Part shown: positions 11,153-21,290 of the stretch, piece by piece | Position numbering within the stretch: position 1 is the first letter of the stretch | How the letters are laid out: every line of letters begins with the position of its first letter | Assembly: GCA_037178625.1 (NCBI GenBank) | Contig: CM074141.1 | Coordinates: 992,001 to 1,056,000 of the forward strand | Source: Skeletonema tropicum | Taxonomy: Eukaryota > Bacillariophyta > Thalassiosirophyceae > Thalassiosirales > Thalassiosiraceae | Direction: 5' to 3' | Length of the DNA stretch: 64,000 nt | Notes under the pieces: generated by a model | The model's database searches: none | What the model was told of the DNA's origin: nothing | What the model saw: the letters and a program-made list of their open reading frames with translations, nothing else | Made by a program: the position numbers and the translations under genes

Positions 11153-12043
11153 TTACATTCCAACCTTGTCATACCTCGTAGGATAAACATGATAATCCGT
11201 CAATATCTCCTCCCCCTTCTTAATATCCCTCGTGGCCAAAAATCTCGATGAATAACTATCCTTCGGCATGGCATTTGGCTTATCCGAACCATTCATCAAT
11301 ACCGAAATATTAAACGCCGTCATAACCACATATGGACCCTTGGGTTTTAATTGTTGTGTCCATGACCATTCGGTGGAATCACATGCCATTTTTTGAGGTA
11401 GGGAGAATAGGAATCGACGGTAGTCTTCACCGCTGATTTGAGTGTCACTATTGGTACCATCGTGAACTACCTCACCCTTTTTAATATCACGTGATGCGAA
11501 TAGACCACGTCCCTTCCCTGGTGACCTCTTGGCATAATATGGTTGTTTATACCCATCTGGCAAAGTATACCCCTCCGTTGGCAACACTGGATCATCAAAC
11601 GCCTTCGAGGGACCCACAACTTTTTGAAAAGTCTCTCGGTAATAATTCCAATAGTCCATATCGGGCAAGGGCTTATTCTGATCTCGGGCATGTTGTCCAC
11701 AATTAAATCCACGATGAATATCATAAAATCCCCATGTTTCCCAATCGGATGGACGTTGGATTGGTTTGCCCCAAATGTGTTCGTGTGCTGTTGTTTTTTC
11801 ATTGCCACGGAGGAAATTATCGAGACTATTTGACACGGCATTAGAATCATTGCTCCCTACTGTAGTATGGAAGGAGTGTGGACTGGAGTAATGACCGGCG
11901 AGAAAGGTGAGTATGAGGAATACTCCAAATGTGGAATACATGAGTATTTGGAGAGGTGAGGATGACGAAGATGACGACATTTTTTTGACCCTCCGATGAT
12001 GATTGTTTGTGCGGCTGGATATCTTGACAATCGGACTTGTCAT
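11153..12043 (-). CDS. Membrane-anchored SET-domain protein
   Basis: The first ATG of this frame is at 12043, giving 296 aa. A Ser-rich, basic N-terminus (NNHHRRVKKMSSSS) precedes one hydrophobic segment, LMYSTFGVFLILTFLAG (about residues 34-50), suggesting a type II signal anchor. The C-terminal half has SET-domain landmarks: SPGKGRGLFASRDIKKGEVV at its start, an NGSDKPNAM stretch where canonical enzymes have NHS.xPN, and RDIKKGEEILTDYHVY as the pseudoknot end. The canonical NHSC motif is altered, so methyltransferase activity is uncertain, and the predicted location (lumenal or membrane) is unusual for a histone methylase. It might modify a secretory or plastid protein, or be a binding module only. 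Confidence 0.65.
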   Translation of the reverse strand: MTSPIVKISSRTNNHHRRVKKMSSSSSSSPLQILMYSTFGVFLILTFLAGHYSSPHSFHTTVGSNDSNAVSNSLDNFLRGNEKTTAHEHIWGKPIQRPSDWETWGFYDIHRGFNCGQHARDQNKPLPDMDYWNYYRETFQKVVGPSKAFDDPVLPTEGYTLPDGYKQPYYAKRSPGKGRGLFASRDIKKGEVVHDGTNSDTQISGEDYRRFLFSLPQKMACDSTEWSWTQQLKPKGPYVVMTAFNISVLMNGSDKPNAMPKDSYSSRFLATRDIKKGEEILTDYHVYPTRYDKVGM

Positions 12044-12626
12044 TGTGGATTTTAAGGCTCCTATCGTTAAGAAGTAATGGACCCTTGCCAAGCTTGCTGG
12101 ATTCAATCAAGATGATGTTAGCAGTTGGCAGGTCTTATGCTTAAGGTGTGATGTAAGAAGTTCCAAGTGAGAAGTGGCCAGCGCGCGGGTAATGGTTGAA
12201 GTGTGTATTGCTTGTTGCTGATGTTGGGAGAATCGCGGAGGCTTCTCTCTCTTGACATTTTTTCCATCGTTTGAACCAGTCGGGATGTTCAGTACCTATT
12301 CCCTTCCTATTCCTACATAAGTAGATATCTATTCTACATAGGAACTAATATTCAAAATTGCGACAGGCGCCATTCAAAAGTGCCAATAACATTCGCACGA
12401 ACACACCAAAAGCCCCTCACCTTTGCATCAACACCCTACAGATGTGCCTCTACAGAGCAACAACAAAGCTACTGCTCAAGCCAACAAGCATCGCTAGATA
12501 ATCATCTGATAGGTAGTAAGTCCTTTTAAGATTGCAAGCTCCAATCTGTTGAAACAAATCGAGGAAATTGACTGTAGACACACACAACCAATTGCTGTCA
12601 ACAACCACGTAGTATCGATCAACACA
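12044..12626. other. Intergenic region between divergent genes
   Basis: About 580 bp separate the SET-domain gene (minus) from the secreted protein gene (plus). No ORF, RNA gene or repeat was recognised; both promoters must lie here. Confidence 0.6.
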
Positions 12627-13715
12627 ATGACAATGAAGAAGTCAATCACAGCAGCCTTATCACTACTAGCCCTAACATCCTACTCACATCACGTCATGGC
12701 ACAACTAATAGATCAAACAACCTTCGACTTCACCCAACAAATCGATCTTTCCACCAACATGACAATCGACTGGTCCCTCCACTCCTCCGGCCACACCCGC
12801 TATTGCGGCCCACGTACCGTCGGCGGATACTCCATTGCCAAAAAATATTGCTCCCCCCAAACTGCCTGTGGTCTATCTGGTCCAACGGCAGGTGTCTACG
12901 GTGGGACTGGGAATGATTGTAAAGAACGTAATTATTTTGATGTCGAGAGTGGAATTGGTGGTACTGGTTGGATGTGTTTTGCGGATATACAGTGTGAGGC
13001 TCCGTCGAATAGTCCGAGTGGTGTGCCAAGTATAAGTCCGACAGTAAGTGTGATGCCGAGTGGAGAATTGACAGTTGGTCCTAGTAGTGTACCATCGGTT
13101 AGTTTAAGACCGACTGTTAGTGATAAGACTGGTACACCGTCCACAGTACCATCCACAGTACCATCCACATCACCATCGAAAGCACCAACATCACCACCAA
13201 CAAACGTACCAACATCTACACCAACATCACCACCAACATCTACACCAACAATTCAACCAAACACATTCCATCCGACATCCACACCAATTGAACTAAGTAC
13301 AATTAAACTCCGGGGATACTTTTGTGGAACCTCTTATCAAAATGCCGTGGAGGGATGTACTGCATCGAAAAGTTGCAATTCACATGCCGATTGTAATGAT
13401 GGAGAAGACTGTTATCCCAATGTTAGTTGTGAGTTTGTGGCAAGTGAGGCTAGTGAGTTGGGTGATCATGTGGATGTTGTAATTGTGAATGTAGAAGACG
13501 TTGATGAGGATAGTGCAGATGATAGTGCGGATGAAGATGCGAATGAGGATGGTAGTGATAGTAGTGCAGGTGATGATGCAGTACTGAATTTCAGTAATAA
13601 TGGGGATAGTAGTACTACTCCTATCAGCTTTGGATTTGTTTGTAGTGTACAAGGTGCACTTGTGTCGTTGGGTGTGTCTGTATCATTCATGATGTGGATG
13701 TGTACGGTGGTTTAG
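12627..13715 (+). CDS. Secreted Cys-rich protein with PS/PT-repeat linker
   Basis: Translation probably starts at the ATG at 12627 (362 aa). A signal peptide is clear: MTMKKSITAALSLLALTSY ending HHVMAQ. A first Cys-rich module (RYCGP, KKYCSPQTACG, GTGWMCFADIQC) is followed by a long mucin-like linker of PSxxPS and PTSxPT repeats (residues about 130-240), common in diatom surface proteins. A second Cys module, YFCGTSYQNAVEGC then SKSCNSHADC and GEDCYPNVSC, matches a small motif seen repeatedly in diatom wall- and chitin-related proteins. An acidic region (DEDSADDSADEDANEDG) and a hydrophobic C-terminus (GALVSLGVSVSFMMWM) suggest a GPI anchor or tail anchor. Function is unknown; frustule or extracellular matrix association is an inference. 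Confidence 0.75.
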   Translation: MTMKKSITAALSLLALTSYSHHVMAQLIDQTTFDFTQQIDLSTNMTIDWSLHSSGHTRYCGPRTVGGYSIAKKYCSPQTACGLSGPTAGVYGGTGNDCKERNYFDVESGIGGTGWMCFADIQCEAPSNSPSGVPSISPTVSVMPSGELTVGPSSVPSVSLRPTVSDKTGTPSTVPSTVPSTSPSKAPTSPPTNVPTSTPTSPPTSTPTIQPNTFHPTSTPIELSTIKLRGYFCGTSYQNAVEGCTASKSCNSHADCNDGEDCYPNVSCEFVASEASELGDHVDVVIVNVEDVDEDSADDSADEDANEDGSDSSAGDDAVLNFSNNGDSSTTPISFGFVCSVQGALVSLGVSVSFMMWMCTVV

Positions 13716-13840
13716 TCAAGGCGAGTACATACATACCAAACACTCAATCAATTTTTTCTCTTGATAGAAAAGAGAGGCTTAGAATGAGGATGCCCTTGGA
13801 AGTAAATAAAAGTGACGCTATCGTTGATATGTAAATCCGA

Positions 13841-14158
13841 ATGAGGCTAAGTGGCGACTACACGTTCACTATTGACAACACATGGTGCTTTAGTGATCAA
13901 GAAGGCTGCGTCGGGACCAAAATTCTCTTGCTAGAGCCAGAGGCGGAACGTAAGAGAAGCTGTGACCTAAAGCAAATGAAAGTGAAGATATCATTTGATA
14001 TAAATTCAAATGAGATTACATTAGCGTTTCATTCGCTACCTATTGACAACAACACAACACATTTCACTTTAAAACATCGAATAAATGAAGGAAGTCACAC
14101 TTTCAGTCTTAAAAAGGGAAAGAGACTTCTGTTTTCATGGAGAACTGATTTCTTCTAA
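13841..14158 (+). other. Unrecognised 105-codon ORF, doubtful
   Basis: An ATG-started ORF reads MRLSGDYTFTIDNTWCFSDQ with two or three cysteines. It has no family resemblance I can see, lies between convergent neighbours and has no obvious intron. It could be a small gene or chance; the rest of 13716-14174 shows nothing else. Confidence 0.2.
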
Positions 14159-14174
14159 TCTAAAAGGACGACTC

Positions 14175-14984
14175 TTAAGCATGACTGCGGGTACCAAAAC
14201 TACGGGCACTCCAGCCACCAACACTTCCGGCACCAACACTTCCGGCACCAACACTTCCGACACCAACACTTCTATCATCTGCATCATGCATCTGACTGAA
14301 ATCACTGCCCGGAGTATGATCTTGAACAACGATAGGCTCAGAAGCAGGAGCAGCAGCAGGTTTAGCCTTCTTGTTGCGGCGGAATTTGTGGTACCACTTC
14401 TTCTTTTCTGCTGCTGCTGGCTTGGGTGGGGGTGGGACATAGCCGGGTTGTTGACTTGCGTAGTACTCTTCTTCTTCGCGACGTCTCTTATTCTGAGTTG
14501 AAACATGACGATATTCGGTGAGTATAAGGAGCAAAAGACCCAAGTCTTTCGCAAATCAAACAAATCAAGCTCAACTTACCCTCCTTGCCACCAGGGCAGC
14601 AGCCAAAGCTCCAACAACAAGACCCACGAAAACGAACGGATATAACAGCTTGCTCTTCCAGCTGGACGGGGATGAGTTTTTGCGTTTGTTGTTTGCCATC
14701 CAATGAGCCTCTGAGTTGTGACCATCATCATCCCAATAGTAGTATCCGTCGTTTTCCCAGTGCATATCGCCACCCCAGTAATCATCATCCCACGCGCCAT
14801 CATCATACCAGAAGTGACCATCATCACTCCACTGACTATGCCCATCGGTAGCCCAGAAGCCGTCATCTCCCCAGTTGTGGACAACACGGTTGTCGTCGCT
14901 GCCACAATCATCGTCTCCATTACAATCATCGTCTCCTCCACCTCCTCCACCTCCACCTCCACCTCCACCGCCACCACCGCCACC

Positions 14985-15015
<31 letters not shown>

Positions 15016-15387
15016 TTGCCGCCATTTCTCCTATTTTTTTGATGAATGTGAGGCACATGAGCTGCAGGAAGGTGAGGAGCACAACAACGTGGGCTACAAG
15101 TTTCGTGCTCGCCGCTTGGTTCATGGTGTACCCCGGGGCATGATGGCAATTCACATCCTCCATTGCAGCCATGGCCTACTAAATCCAAAGGACCAGCAAG
15201 ACCATTGAGCATAAGATACCACATCCATGTACCAGCCGAAAAGGAGGTACTGGAAGAGGAAGAAGAAGAAGAGTAATCGGCATCGGCTAATTGACGAGAT
15301 TCCTCTCCGACACGGAGATTGATACTATTCGCAGCCAATTGCTGCGCCCAGACTGGACGCGAGCATAATAGTTGATAAGAACTTCAT
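14175..15387 (-). CDS. SDV-like membrane protein family, minus-strand member 1 (frameshift in signal peptide)
   Basis: Exon 1 runs 15387-14580 and exon 2 14492-14175, with an 87 bp intron (GTAAGT...CTCAG). The N-terminus MKFLSTIMLASSLGAA is a signal peptide, but an extra T (GCAATTGGCT instead of GCAATGGCT in related copies) shifts the frame near codon 17. The rest is open: ESRQL (RxL motif), AGTWMWYLMLNGLAGPLD, a Cys/His-rich part, a glycine run of about 30 residues, an acidic Trp/Tyr/His-rich segment (DDGFW, DDYWGGDMHW), one membrane span (LLYPFVFVGLVVGALAAALV) and a basic tail ending in GSVGAGS repeats. The intron falls directly after the membrane span. The architecture resembles diatom silica-deposition-vesicle membrane proteins. 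The single-base shift may be a real defect or a sequence error. Confidence 0.6.
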
Positions 15388-15781
15388 TGTATGCTAATAT
15401 CGTTGGAGTGGTACCTTCTGATTGGTATTGTGGGTTGTTCTTCTGATTGGTATTACCGAACCCAATACTTATTTATGATATTCGATGGATGCCACTGCTT
15501 ACCGCGCTATCTTACTTGGATGTTCTTGAAAAAAGTGATCTGACGCGCATTGAGAGCGTTTGAGAGCTCAACGCACCATGAACGGTCATGTGAGTAGAGT
15601 AGCAGAGTTATAATCACTTCGAAGGCATTGCCCAACGCACGACATCACCCTGAGAGGAAATGTGTCAGCGATTTTCAAAATAATTAACAACTGATTCCTA
15701 CTTATGTGCAAGACAAAAACTTCCCGCTTGCTTGTGAGTAGATACAGGGAGGTGCCACGAACTAAACCCCCCTGGTCAGCT
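15388..15781. promoter_or_regulatory. Bidirectional promoter region, array unit 1
   Basis: This stretch is shared by all array units (compare 19566-20057, 25084-25578, 38750-39229 and 44707-45180). It lies between the minus-strand start and the plus-strand member. Conserved pieces include AAAAAAGTGATCTGACGCGC and CGGTCATGTGAGTAGAGTAG. Here its plus side ends abruptly after GCTTGCTTGTGAGTA and about 45 bp of unrelated sequence follow. Confidence 0.55.
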
Positions 15782-16469
15782 ACCGAAGAAGAAGCACAGT
15801 CATAAGCACAGTGGAAGTGGCAAGCACAGTGGCAGTGGCAGTGGAAGTGGCGACTACTCCGGCTCAGTATGGTCAGATGATTGGTCTTCATCGTCTGACT
15901 ATGGACATTCAGACGAGGAATATTCGAACGAGGAATATTCTGGCTGGGGAGATGACGAATGGGAAGATAACGAATGGGAAGATAGCGAAAATCGCGACAA
16001 AAAAGAAGGCTACAACGATGATGTAAACTCCTATCGACGCTCTGATGATGCAACTGGTGGAAATGGAAACATCTATAATGATGATGCAGCCGGTGGAAAT
16101 GGCAATGGCAATTATGGTGGCGACGATGCATATGTGGCCAACGATGATGCTGCACAGAATAGTTACGTATCAAACAGCTACCAGAGTGCCAATGCATCTC
16201 AAATCGCTGGTGGAAAGAGTTTGCCCGTTTGGCCTTTCCTTTCTGCAGCACTCATCGTTGGCGTGATTGCAGCTGTATTGATGGCTAATAAGCGCAAACA
16301 AGACCGGCGGGGAAATCATGCACTCAATGAATTCATCAAGAGAGGCTTGCCACGGAGAGAGAAGCCTGCTGCTCAAAGTTCACTCTATGAGAATGACTAT
16401 GAAAACGAACCATCGTTTGTTGAGATGAAAGATTATGGTGATGATGGTGATGATGATGAAAGTAGGTAG
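15782..16469 (+). pseudogene. SDV-like family, plus-strand copy lacking its N-terminal half (unit 1)
   Basis: Coding sequence resumes at PKKKHSHKHSGSGKHSGSGS and runs intact through the acidic repeats (EEYSNEEYSGWGDDEW), the NGNGNYGGDDAYVANDDA segment, the membrane span VWPFLSAALIVGVIAAVLMA and the tail SSLYENDYENE to TAG. Signal peptide, RxL motif, YLML block and Ser-rich region are missing: promoter-like sequence joins directly to the Lys/His/Ser-Gly repeat. The protein cannot be secreted as it stands. It is a truncated copy of the gene at 20058-21290. Confidence 0.75.
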
Positions 16470-16589
16470 TTGCTGTATCCACGCAACATGGCTTGATGTG
16501 CATTTTTAGAACGTCGACTGAATGACGAACATTTTTTAGATTAGATCTTGTAGCCATCCTGGAGTTCTCCAACACCCCTCAGTTTACTT

Positions 16590-17120
16590 GGTCTTTAGCC
16601 TAACGGTTGTCTTTCGGTACTAATGAATTGCTGCTACTCGAAGGGTAAAGCTTTGCTTTGCCTCTCAGGACTGCACGCTTTAAGAGGAGAATCGAACGTG
16701 ATGGTAGCAATTCAACTACGACTACGTAGAATACACCTCATTTCCTAATCAGTCTCGCTTGCCCAGAAGTCCCTATATACATTTCAAAGCACATCAACGA
16801 CATCTAGATAAACCACTGCTTTACATTTGCGCTAAGGCGTTGGCTTTGCAACCCTCAATGAATAGAGTTTCGCTTTCGCTTTCGGTTCTTTATCGAACAC
16901 TTCTAAAGCTACGCGCGTCTCCATGATGTGTGCTGGAGTCTTTCAGGCCCATCTATTGGAACAAACACGCGACGAAATGTATTATTGCCTTTCATGAGCA
17001 AAGGAAACTGAAGTTAGATACTCAAAAGACTCTTCGACGGACATCGCCGTTTTCTCATAGAAGGAATACCTTTCAAATTGGACTCTAGCGCGGATTGGCA
17101 CTCGAACACATCTTGTGTGG
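16590..17120 (+). mobile_element. Copia-associated fragment, unit 1 left part
   Basis: This segment recurs at about 22118-22520, 36000-36480 and 41070-41550. It holds no intact ORF. It precedes the integrase fragments in the other units, so it probably represents the 5' (gag/protease) part or flank of the same degraded copia-type element. Confidence 0.5.
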
Positions 17121-18098
17121 GATCAAGGGAATAACTATGCTATGGGGGTCAAACGTGCTTGATTTACGCGGGGCGCGCCAGAATGACATGCGAGAAATTT
17201 TTTGACGCTTCAAAAAGGGATCAAATCGTCACGCTAACTAACACCGTGTTAATTAATTAACCTCTCGAAATGACACTACAACTACAATATCGATCAAGCT
17301 CTTCCAATGAAACAATCCTACTTATGGCAGAACCTTGCTCTACACTCGTAGCCTCACCACTCTAGCCCTTATTTGGCCGTCACAGCTGCTATATTCGCCG
17401 AGAATGAGGCCCTCGAAAATTCCCAATTGTGGCCGTCGCCGAAATCCACCACTTTTAAACATGTCGGCCGGAGACGAACTGGCAGAGGACTTGTCGCTCA
17501 AACAACTCCACGGAATTCTGGCAGGGAATATTGATCGGTTCGAGAGGCTCAATTGGGTAGGGGTTGAAGAGAATATCCTCGTCAATTTGTTCCCTTACAA
17601 CAGCAGATTTGGTAAACTCCATCCACCTATAACTTACTTGACGTCTGCCGAGCGAGTGCGAGAATGGAGAAAGATAGGAAAGGGTGATCAGCAATACAAA
17701 ATTGATGACTGATCATTGGGTGAACGTTATGAATGCTACTCTCTCCAAAGGCTGTGAATTAATTTCGTCGACAACGCATCGTCATATCTATGATCTATGT
17801 GACTACGTCAAATACCTCAAGAATTGGAAGGATAGCGTGTCTGATCCCAATCTCTTCTTTCCATTTTCAACATACCAGGATGCCTGTTGGACTTCATTTG
17901 GGCCGGTGGTGCTCGCTCTATATATTATTTACCGAAGCATCCAGGGCACACAATAAACCAAATGCACCTTGGGTCAGATCCGTGCGAAACGACTTTCAAT
18001 TTGAGTCGAAATGCAAATCCAAATGCATCTAAGAAAGATACAGACCACATCATGGCTGGTCTACATGGTGGTATCATATCAAATTTGGCTGCTAGTAG
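17121..18098 (+). pseudogene. Unit 1-specific insert, possible transposase remnant
   Basis: In unit 1 this ~980 bp replaces the middle of the copia region found in units 2-4. It has broken plus-strand ORFs, with pieces such as STYQDACWTSFGPVVLALYI (about 17870) and HLGSDPCETTFNLSRNANPN (about 17965). The 'DxCE..F...R..NPN' pattern recalls the C-terminus of some DDE transposases found in algae, but the resemblance is weak. I cannot assign it firmly. Confidence 0.3.
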
Positions 18099-19481
18099 AA
18101 ACGGGCGAAAGGAAAGAAATCTGGTTCAATTCAGAAGACGTCCGAGACCAAACCAGGGGATGGCGTATCAGTGGATCAAGTTGTTGTTTCCTCAGATGAG
18201 CGGTTTCCTTACGCATGAGAGACTCTGGGGAGCAACTACATACATTTGTCAGCCACGTGAGTGATTATGTTTACGTCCATCTTATGAAAAATTTTACTAT
18301 TGAGGAAACTTTATCAGCGAAGAAAGCCTTTGCCTTTGAGAAGATCTTTACTGGGGCAGAATGTGAAGTCCGGTCTTGTAGAGCTGACAATGGACGCTTT
18401 GCTGATTCGAAGTGGCAGGAATCTTGTGATAAGATCGGTCAAGGGCTGATGTTTTGTGGCGTAGGTAACCACAGACAGAACGGAAAGATTGCAGCCAAGA
18501 ATAAACAGCTGACGCTTGCTGCTAGGACACTCCTCTTGCACAGGATAACACTATGGCCTGAGATGATATCCACCTACTTCTGGCCATCATTTGCGATGAA
18601 GGCAGCGGCGGGGGCGCACAATAAACTTGCAGTAGATGCCGACGGAAATACTTCAGAATCACGTCTTTACGGTGTCACGCAACCCGGAACTCTACTAGTT
18701 CAATCCTTCCATACGCTATGCTGCCCAGTCTTCGTTTTACACCATCGACTTCATTCCGCAGGAGGATCCATCCCCAAATGGGACCCTTGTGCTCGGTGCG
18801 GTGTGTAGATATCTTGGACATTCTCCCATGCATGCTGGTAGTGTCGCTCTGGTATTCAATGCTTTGACGAGGAGAGTCTCGCCAGCGTATCACGTAGTTT
18901 TCGGTGACACCTTCACCACTGTTCCATACATGAGAGCCGCATCAGAGTCACAAGAGAAGACAACAAAGGAAGGAACGAAGGTATTTGCTGTGTCACTCTT
19001 TACTGCGTTTGGAACGGTAGGATCAATTACTCTACCTGACTACAGCCGCAATACAGAAGAAGAGCTTTCCTGGGGTGATCGATGCATGAATAGGTTCTAC
19101 GAAGTCAACGAGCTGTACGACGGTACCTGCAATCAATTGCACTTTATGTCTTTCTCGACCGAGTCTGACCAAGTATTCGCAGGTAATGAAACAGCACGAT
19201 GTAAAGGACTTTCTGGAAGCCATGAAGAAGGAAATCGCAGATCACACCGAGAGAGAGCACTGGGTTATTGTTCCTCGTTCCTCTACCTCTATGCCGAAGG
19301 GAAAGAAAGCTATTATGTCGATTTGGTCTTTTAAGAGGAAGAGGCTCCCGACTGGGGAACTGCTCAAGCATAAAGCTAGGCTGTGCGCCCATGGAGGGAT
19401 GCAGAAGTGGGGAGAGAACTAAAACTACTGGGAAACCTAATCACCAGTGGTGAACATGCACACGGTTCGTCTTTTATCCTT
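18099..19481 (+). pseudogene. Ty1/copia polyprotein fragments, unit 1 (integrase and RT start)
   Basis: From 18120 the frames read an integrase core with breaks: FTGAECEVRSCRADNGRFAD (second Asp) and QNGKIAAKNKQL at about 18480. Later comes MKQHDVKDFLEAMKKEIADH (19186), the start of the copia reverse transcriptase with MPKGKKAIMSIWSFKRKRLP, running to HGGMQKWGEN. Stops and frame changes separate the pieces. The RT is cut off at about 19481, where it joins the 5' end of an SDV-family gene on the opposite strand. Confidence 0.75.
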
Positions 19482-19565
19482 CTCTCCGACACGGAGATTG
19501 ATACTATCCGCAGCCATTGCTGCGCCTTGACTGGACGCGAGCAAAATAGTTGATAAGAACTTCAT
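19482..19565 (-). pseudogene. 5' stub of minus-strand SDV-family partner, unit 2
   Basis: The reverse strand reads MKFLSTILLASSQGAAMAAD, then SINLRVGE, and then stops matching where the copia RT fragment begins. Only the signal peptide survives; unlike the copy at 15387, it is in frame. Confidence 0.75.
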
Positions 19566-20057
19566 TGTATGCTAATATCGTTGGAGTGGTACCTTCTGAT
19601 TGGTATTGTGGGTTGTTCTTCTGATAGGTATTAAACCAAACCCAATATTTATGATGGTCGATGGCGATGGATGCCACTGCCACTGCTTACCGCGCTAATC
19701 TATCTTGGACTTGGATGTTCTTTAAAAAAGTGATCTGACGCGCATTGAGAACGTTTGAGAGCTTTGAGAGCTTCGCGCACCATAAACGGTCATGTGAGTA
19801 GAGTAGCAGCGTTATAATCACTTCGAAGGCATCGCCCATATATACGCACGACATCACCCTGAGAGGAGATGTGTCAGCGATTTTCAAAATAATTAAGAAC
19901 TGATTCCTACATATGTACAAGACAAAAACTTCCCGCTTTCTTGGAGTACAATAAATTTTTGGTCTTGAGTTCTCCCAGCTGCTTTGTCGTTGTTCAATTT
20001 CTACTCTTTTGGATTTCAAGTCCTTTGGAGGATACAAGCACATAATCTTGACTCACC
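19566..20057. promoter_or_regulatory. Bidirectional promoter region, unit 2
   Basis: The 492 bp between the minus stub and the plus-strand start are strongly conserved in all array units. The stretch before the ATG ends ATCTTGACTCACC. No TATA or named element can be fixed by eye. Confidence 0.55.
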
Positions 20058-21290
20058 ATGAAATACATACCAACAATTTTCCTCTGTCTCGGCCTGTGCG
20101 CCGCTATGGTATCCGGAGAGGCCAATCTCCGTGCCAATGCACATTCACGGCAACTTACCGACTATCAACAAGCAACTGGGGGTACTTGGGTGTTTTACCT
20201 TATGCTCAATTGTATAGCTGCGCCGGCGGATGTTCTTGGATTGGCTTGTGGCAAGCCTGAATGCAACCCTGGTTGTGGCAGTAGTAGACGTGAGTTGTGG
20301 GAGTCTGATGGCTACAGCACAAGTAGCTCATATTCTGACAGTAGTAGTAGTAGTAGTAGCTGGAGTGGTGGTAGCAGTAGTAGTAGCTGGAGTGGTGGTA
20401 GCTGGAGTGGTGGTAGTAGTAGTAGTAGCAGTAGCAGTAGCAGCAGCAGTGGCTCCAGCAGTAGCGGTAGTTCTAGCAGCAGTGGCAGCAGCTGCAGTAG
20501 CTCAATCAGCAGTTCTTGCCCTGTTCGTTGTCATAAAGCTCCACACGTACATCCTCCTCATCTCCCTCATCCACATAAACCGAAGAAGAAGCACAGTCAT
20601 AAGCACAGTGGAAGTGGCAAACACAGTGGAAGCGGCAAGCACAGTGGAAGTGGCAGTGGAAGTGGAAGTGGCGACTACTCCGGCTCAGTATGGTCAGATG
20701 ATTGGTCTTCATCGTCTAACTATGGACATTCAGACGAGGAATATTCAAACGAGGAATATTCTGGCTGGGGAAATGACGAATGGGGAGATGACGAATGGGA
20801 AGATAACGAAAATCGCGACAATAAAGAAGGCTACAACGATGATGTAAACTCCTATCGACGCTCTGATGATGCAGCTGGTGGAAATGGAAACATCTATAAT
20901 GATGATGCAGCCGGTGGAAATGGCAATGGCAATTATGGTGGCGACGATGCATATGTGGCCAACGATGATGCTGCACAGAATAGTTACGTATCAAACAGCT
21001 ACCAGAGTGCCAATGCATCTCAAATCGCTGGTGGAAAGAGTTTGCCCGTTTGGCCTTTCCTTGCTGCAGCACTCATCGTTGGCGTGATTGCAGCTGTATT
21101 GATGGCTAATAAGCGCAAACAAGACCGGCGGGGAAATCATGCACTCAATGAATTCATCAAGAGAGGCTTGCCTCGGAGAGAGAAGCCTGCTGCTGAAAGT
21201 TCACTCTATGAGAATGACTATGAAAACGAATCATCGTTTGTTGAGATGAAAGATCATGGTGATGATGGTGATGATGATGAAAGTAGGTAG
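20058..21290 (+). CDS. SDV-like single-pass membrane protein, intact copy A
   Basis: This intact 410 aa ORF has no intron. Residues 1-20 are a signal peptide (MKYIPTIFLCLGLCAAMVSG). R31-Q-L33 forms an RxL motif like the processing site known from silaffin- and silicanin-type proteins. The conserved block GGTWVFYLMLNCIAAPAD (41-58) follows, then CGKPECNPGCG, a long Ser-rich part (about 85-155), a Pro/His/Lys/Ser-Gly stretch (PHPHKPKKKHSHKHSGSG; about 165-205), an acidic Trp/Tyr/Gly part, Gly-Asn repeats with DDAAGGNGN, one membrane span (VWPFLAAALIVGVIAAVLMA, about 328-349) and a 61 aa tail with YENDYENE. Signal plus single span implies a lumenal or extracellular low-complexity domain. Relation to silicalemma-associated proteins is an inference from architecture. 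Confidence 0.8.
   Translation: MKYIPTIFLCLGLCAAMVSGEANLRANAHSRQLTDYQQATGGTWVFYLMLNCIAAPADVLGLACGKPECNPGCGSSRRELWESDGYSTSSSYSDSSSSSSSWSGGSSSSSWSGGSWSGGSSSSSSSSSSSSGSSSSGSSSSSGSSCSSSISSSCPVRCHKAPHVHPPHLPHPHKPKKKHSHKHSGSGKHSGSGKHSGSGSGSGSGDYSGSVWSDDWSSSSNYGHSDEEYSNEEYSGWGNDEWGDDEWEDNENRDNKEGYNDDVNSYRRSDDAAGGNGNIYNDDAAGGNGNGNYGGDDAYVANDDAAQNSYVSNSYQSANASQIAGGKSLPVWPFLAAALIVGVIAAVLMANKRKQDRRGNHALNEFIKRGLPRREKPAAESSLYENDYENESSFVEMKDHGDDGDDDESR

Noticed and set aside
14718..15143. Plus-strand Thr/Ala-rich ORF antisense to the 15387 gene
   Set aside because: It is a shadow of the glycine-rich tract on the opposite strand.
15901..16100. CRISPR-like regular repeats in the family genes
   Set aside because: They are short coding repeats without unique spacers, in a eukaryotic genome.
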